DNA of 64,000 nt from Lophius americanus. Lineage: Eukaryota > Chordata > Actinopteri > Lophiiformes > Lophiidae. The stretch is taken from NCBI GenBank assembly GCA_037951165.1, contig JBBDHG010000061.1, forward strand, positions 7,116,001-7,180,000, given 5' to 3'. Position numbers and translations under genes: made by a program. Shown piece after piece: positions 62,904 through 64,000 of the stretch. The notes beneath the pieces are model-generated. The model did no database searches. It worked only from the letters and a program-made list of their open reading frames with translations, and was not told where the DNA came from. Each line of letters opens with the position of its first letter. The stretch's first letter is position 1.

Positions 62904-64000
62904 CCTACTGCTGCCACACCAGCAATGTATAATCCTAACATGGCATGGTGCCCTACTTGTCTTCGTCCAGCCAACCAAGACACAGCTGTGTGCGAGTGTA
63001 AGTGATACCAGCGAGTGTTTGCACACACGTAAAATGTCCGTGTTTGAGCTGACATGCCTGAACATGCTACAGTGGAGATGACAACATCACCATCACCCAA
63101 ACAGCATGTTGGGTTATTTACCTTCTGCTACATTGGGAATACAATATTAGAGAGCTTTTAAAAAACCTGAAAACAATATATATCATAACGTCAGGGGAAC
63201 AAAAAATTACCTCAGATATATCTCTTGTGTTTTTCTAACGAAGTCTCTGCTTACTTACTAACTACATTGTATGAAACAGTTTCTCTGTAATTGCCCAGTA
63301 TCTGGCAATATGAGGATGACTTTGAGCCAACTGAAATTGAAGCTAGACTCATGAGCTGTGTTTAACAAATGTCACTTCTTGTTCAGTCGCGTGCTGTTGC
63401 TTTCTAATGTTAGCCCCCAAAAGCGAAGATCGATGCAATGCAGCTCGGCCGACATGAGCTGTGTTACGTAATCTACCAATTATGAGGATCAGTACTTTAT
63501 GGGGCAAGGCTCAAAACTTTCAGGGTTGATTGAACGGCAGTCCAAAGGTCCTACAGGATGGAGCCAATGGAGCTTCAGCGCTGTGCTCATAGCTAGACAT
63601 CAACTCGAGACAAGGGAGGTTTTCTGTGATGGAAAAAACGTCAAGTGTGTTTTAGATTTGATTTAACTGACATCATATCAAAAGAATGCATCAGATTTGT
63701 TTGATTCTGATGTTATGCAAAATACAAATGTTTGTGAGCGGGGTGAATCATGTGTAATTTTTTTGTGTCAAATGCAGACACCAATTATATTCATCCTGTA
63801 TGTACTGTGCATAACACAAGGATAATTAAGAGTGGCACAAACATTAAAACAATCAATATTAACATCTGAAATGTGGGATGGTTTGCGTTCATGATTGTGG
63901 TAGTGGTGGGATCCTAGAGGATAGGAGCATCTGTTGTTGGACATTTAAAAAAAAGACCAGAAGTATAGCGTGTGATCGTATACCTTCAATGTATATTGAG
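62900..64000. other. Unassigned intronic sequence to the window end
   Basis: No Musashi exon, RNA gene or nameable repeat seen. Confidence 0.5.

Overview
The window looks like one piece of a teleost fish chromosome, probably from a percomorph. It is A+T-rich and full of dinucleotide microsatellites, and it carries decayed repeats that I recognise as common in fish genomes: Tc1-like transposon remnants, LINE fragments with microsatellite tails, a tRNA-like SINE piece and hAT-like ends. There is no bacterial gene organisation, no CRISPR array, no operon and no tRNA or rRNA gene. Fish assignment and repeat family names come from memory of these families, not from a search.

The only protein-coding sequence I can support for a cellular gene is one 93-nt exon on the + strand at 48902-48994. 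It encodes the start of the second RNA-recognition motif (RRM2) of a Musashi RNA-binding protein. The residues that differ between paralogues fit Musashi-2 (msi2). The exon has a strong polypyrimidine tract and AG acceptor, a GTAAGG donor, and is phase 0 at both ends. I did not recognise the neighbouring Musashi exons, so the window appears to be intron (at least 48.9 kb) - exon - intron (at least 15 kb), in line with the very long introns known for MSI2 in vertebrates.

Layout: 1-660 holds a reverse-strand LINE endonuclease remnant that abuts a Tc1-like fragment (660-930). 931-18.8 kb is intron with a few short repeat tails. 18.8-20.3 kb has a long CT tract, a non-autonomous DNA element and a 141-bp CA tract. 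22.7-24.8 kb has an unclassified fish repeat and a Tc1-like element with recognisable inverted ends. 26.4-27.4 kb is the 3' half of a dead LINE on the + strand. 37.0-38.3 kb is a roughly 1.3-kb non-autonomous DNA element with a retrotransposon tail nested inside it. 47.4-47.9 kb is a second copy of the 19-kb element, just upstream of the exon. 55.1-62.2 kb contains two copies of another repeat, and 60.7-62.9 kb carries a CA tract and a TG tract.

I found no undescribed multi-gene system. The points most worth following up are the symmetric msi2 exon in its giant introns, paired repeat copies that define dispersed families, complementary CA and TG tracts flanking the exon and within the downstream intron, and a few repeat-free intronic blocks that could be conserved regulatory DNA.
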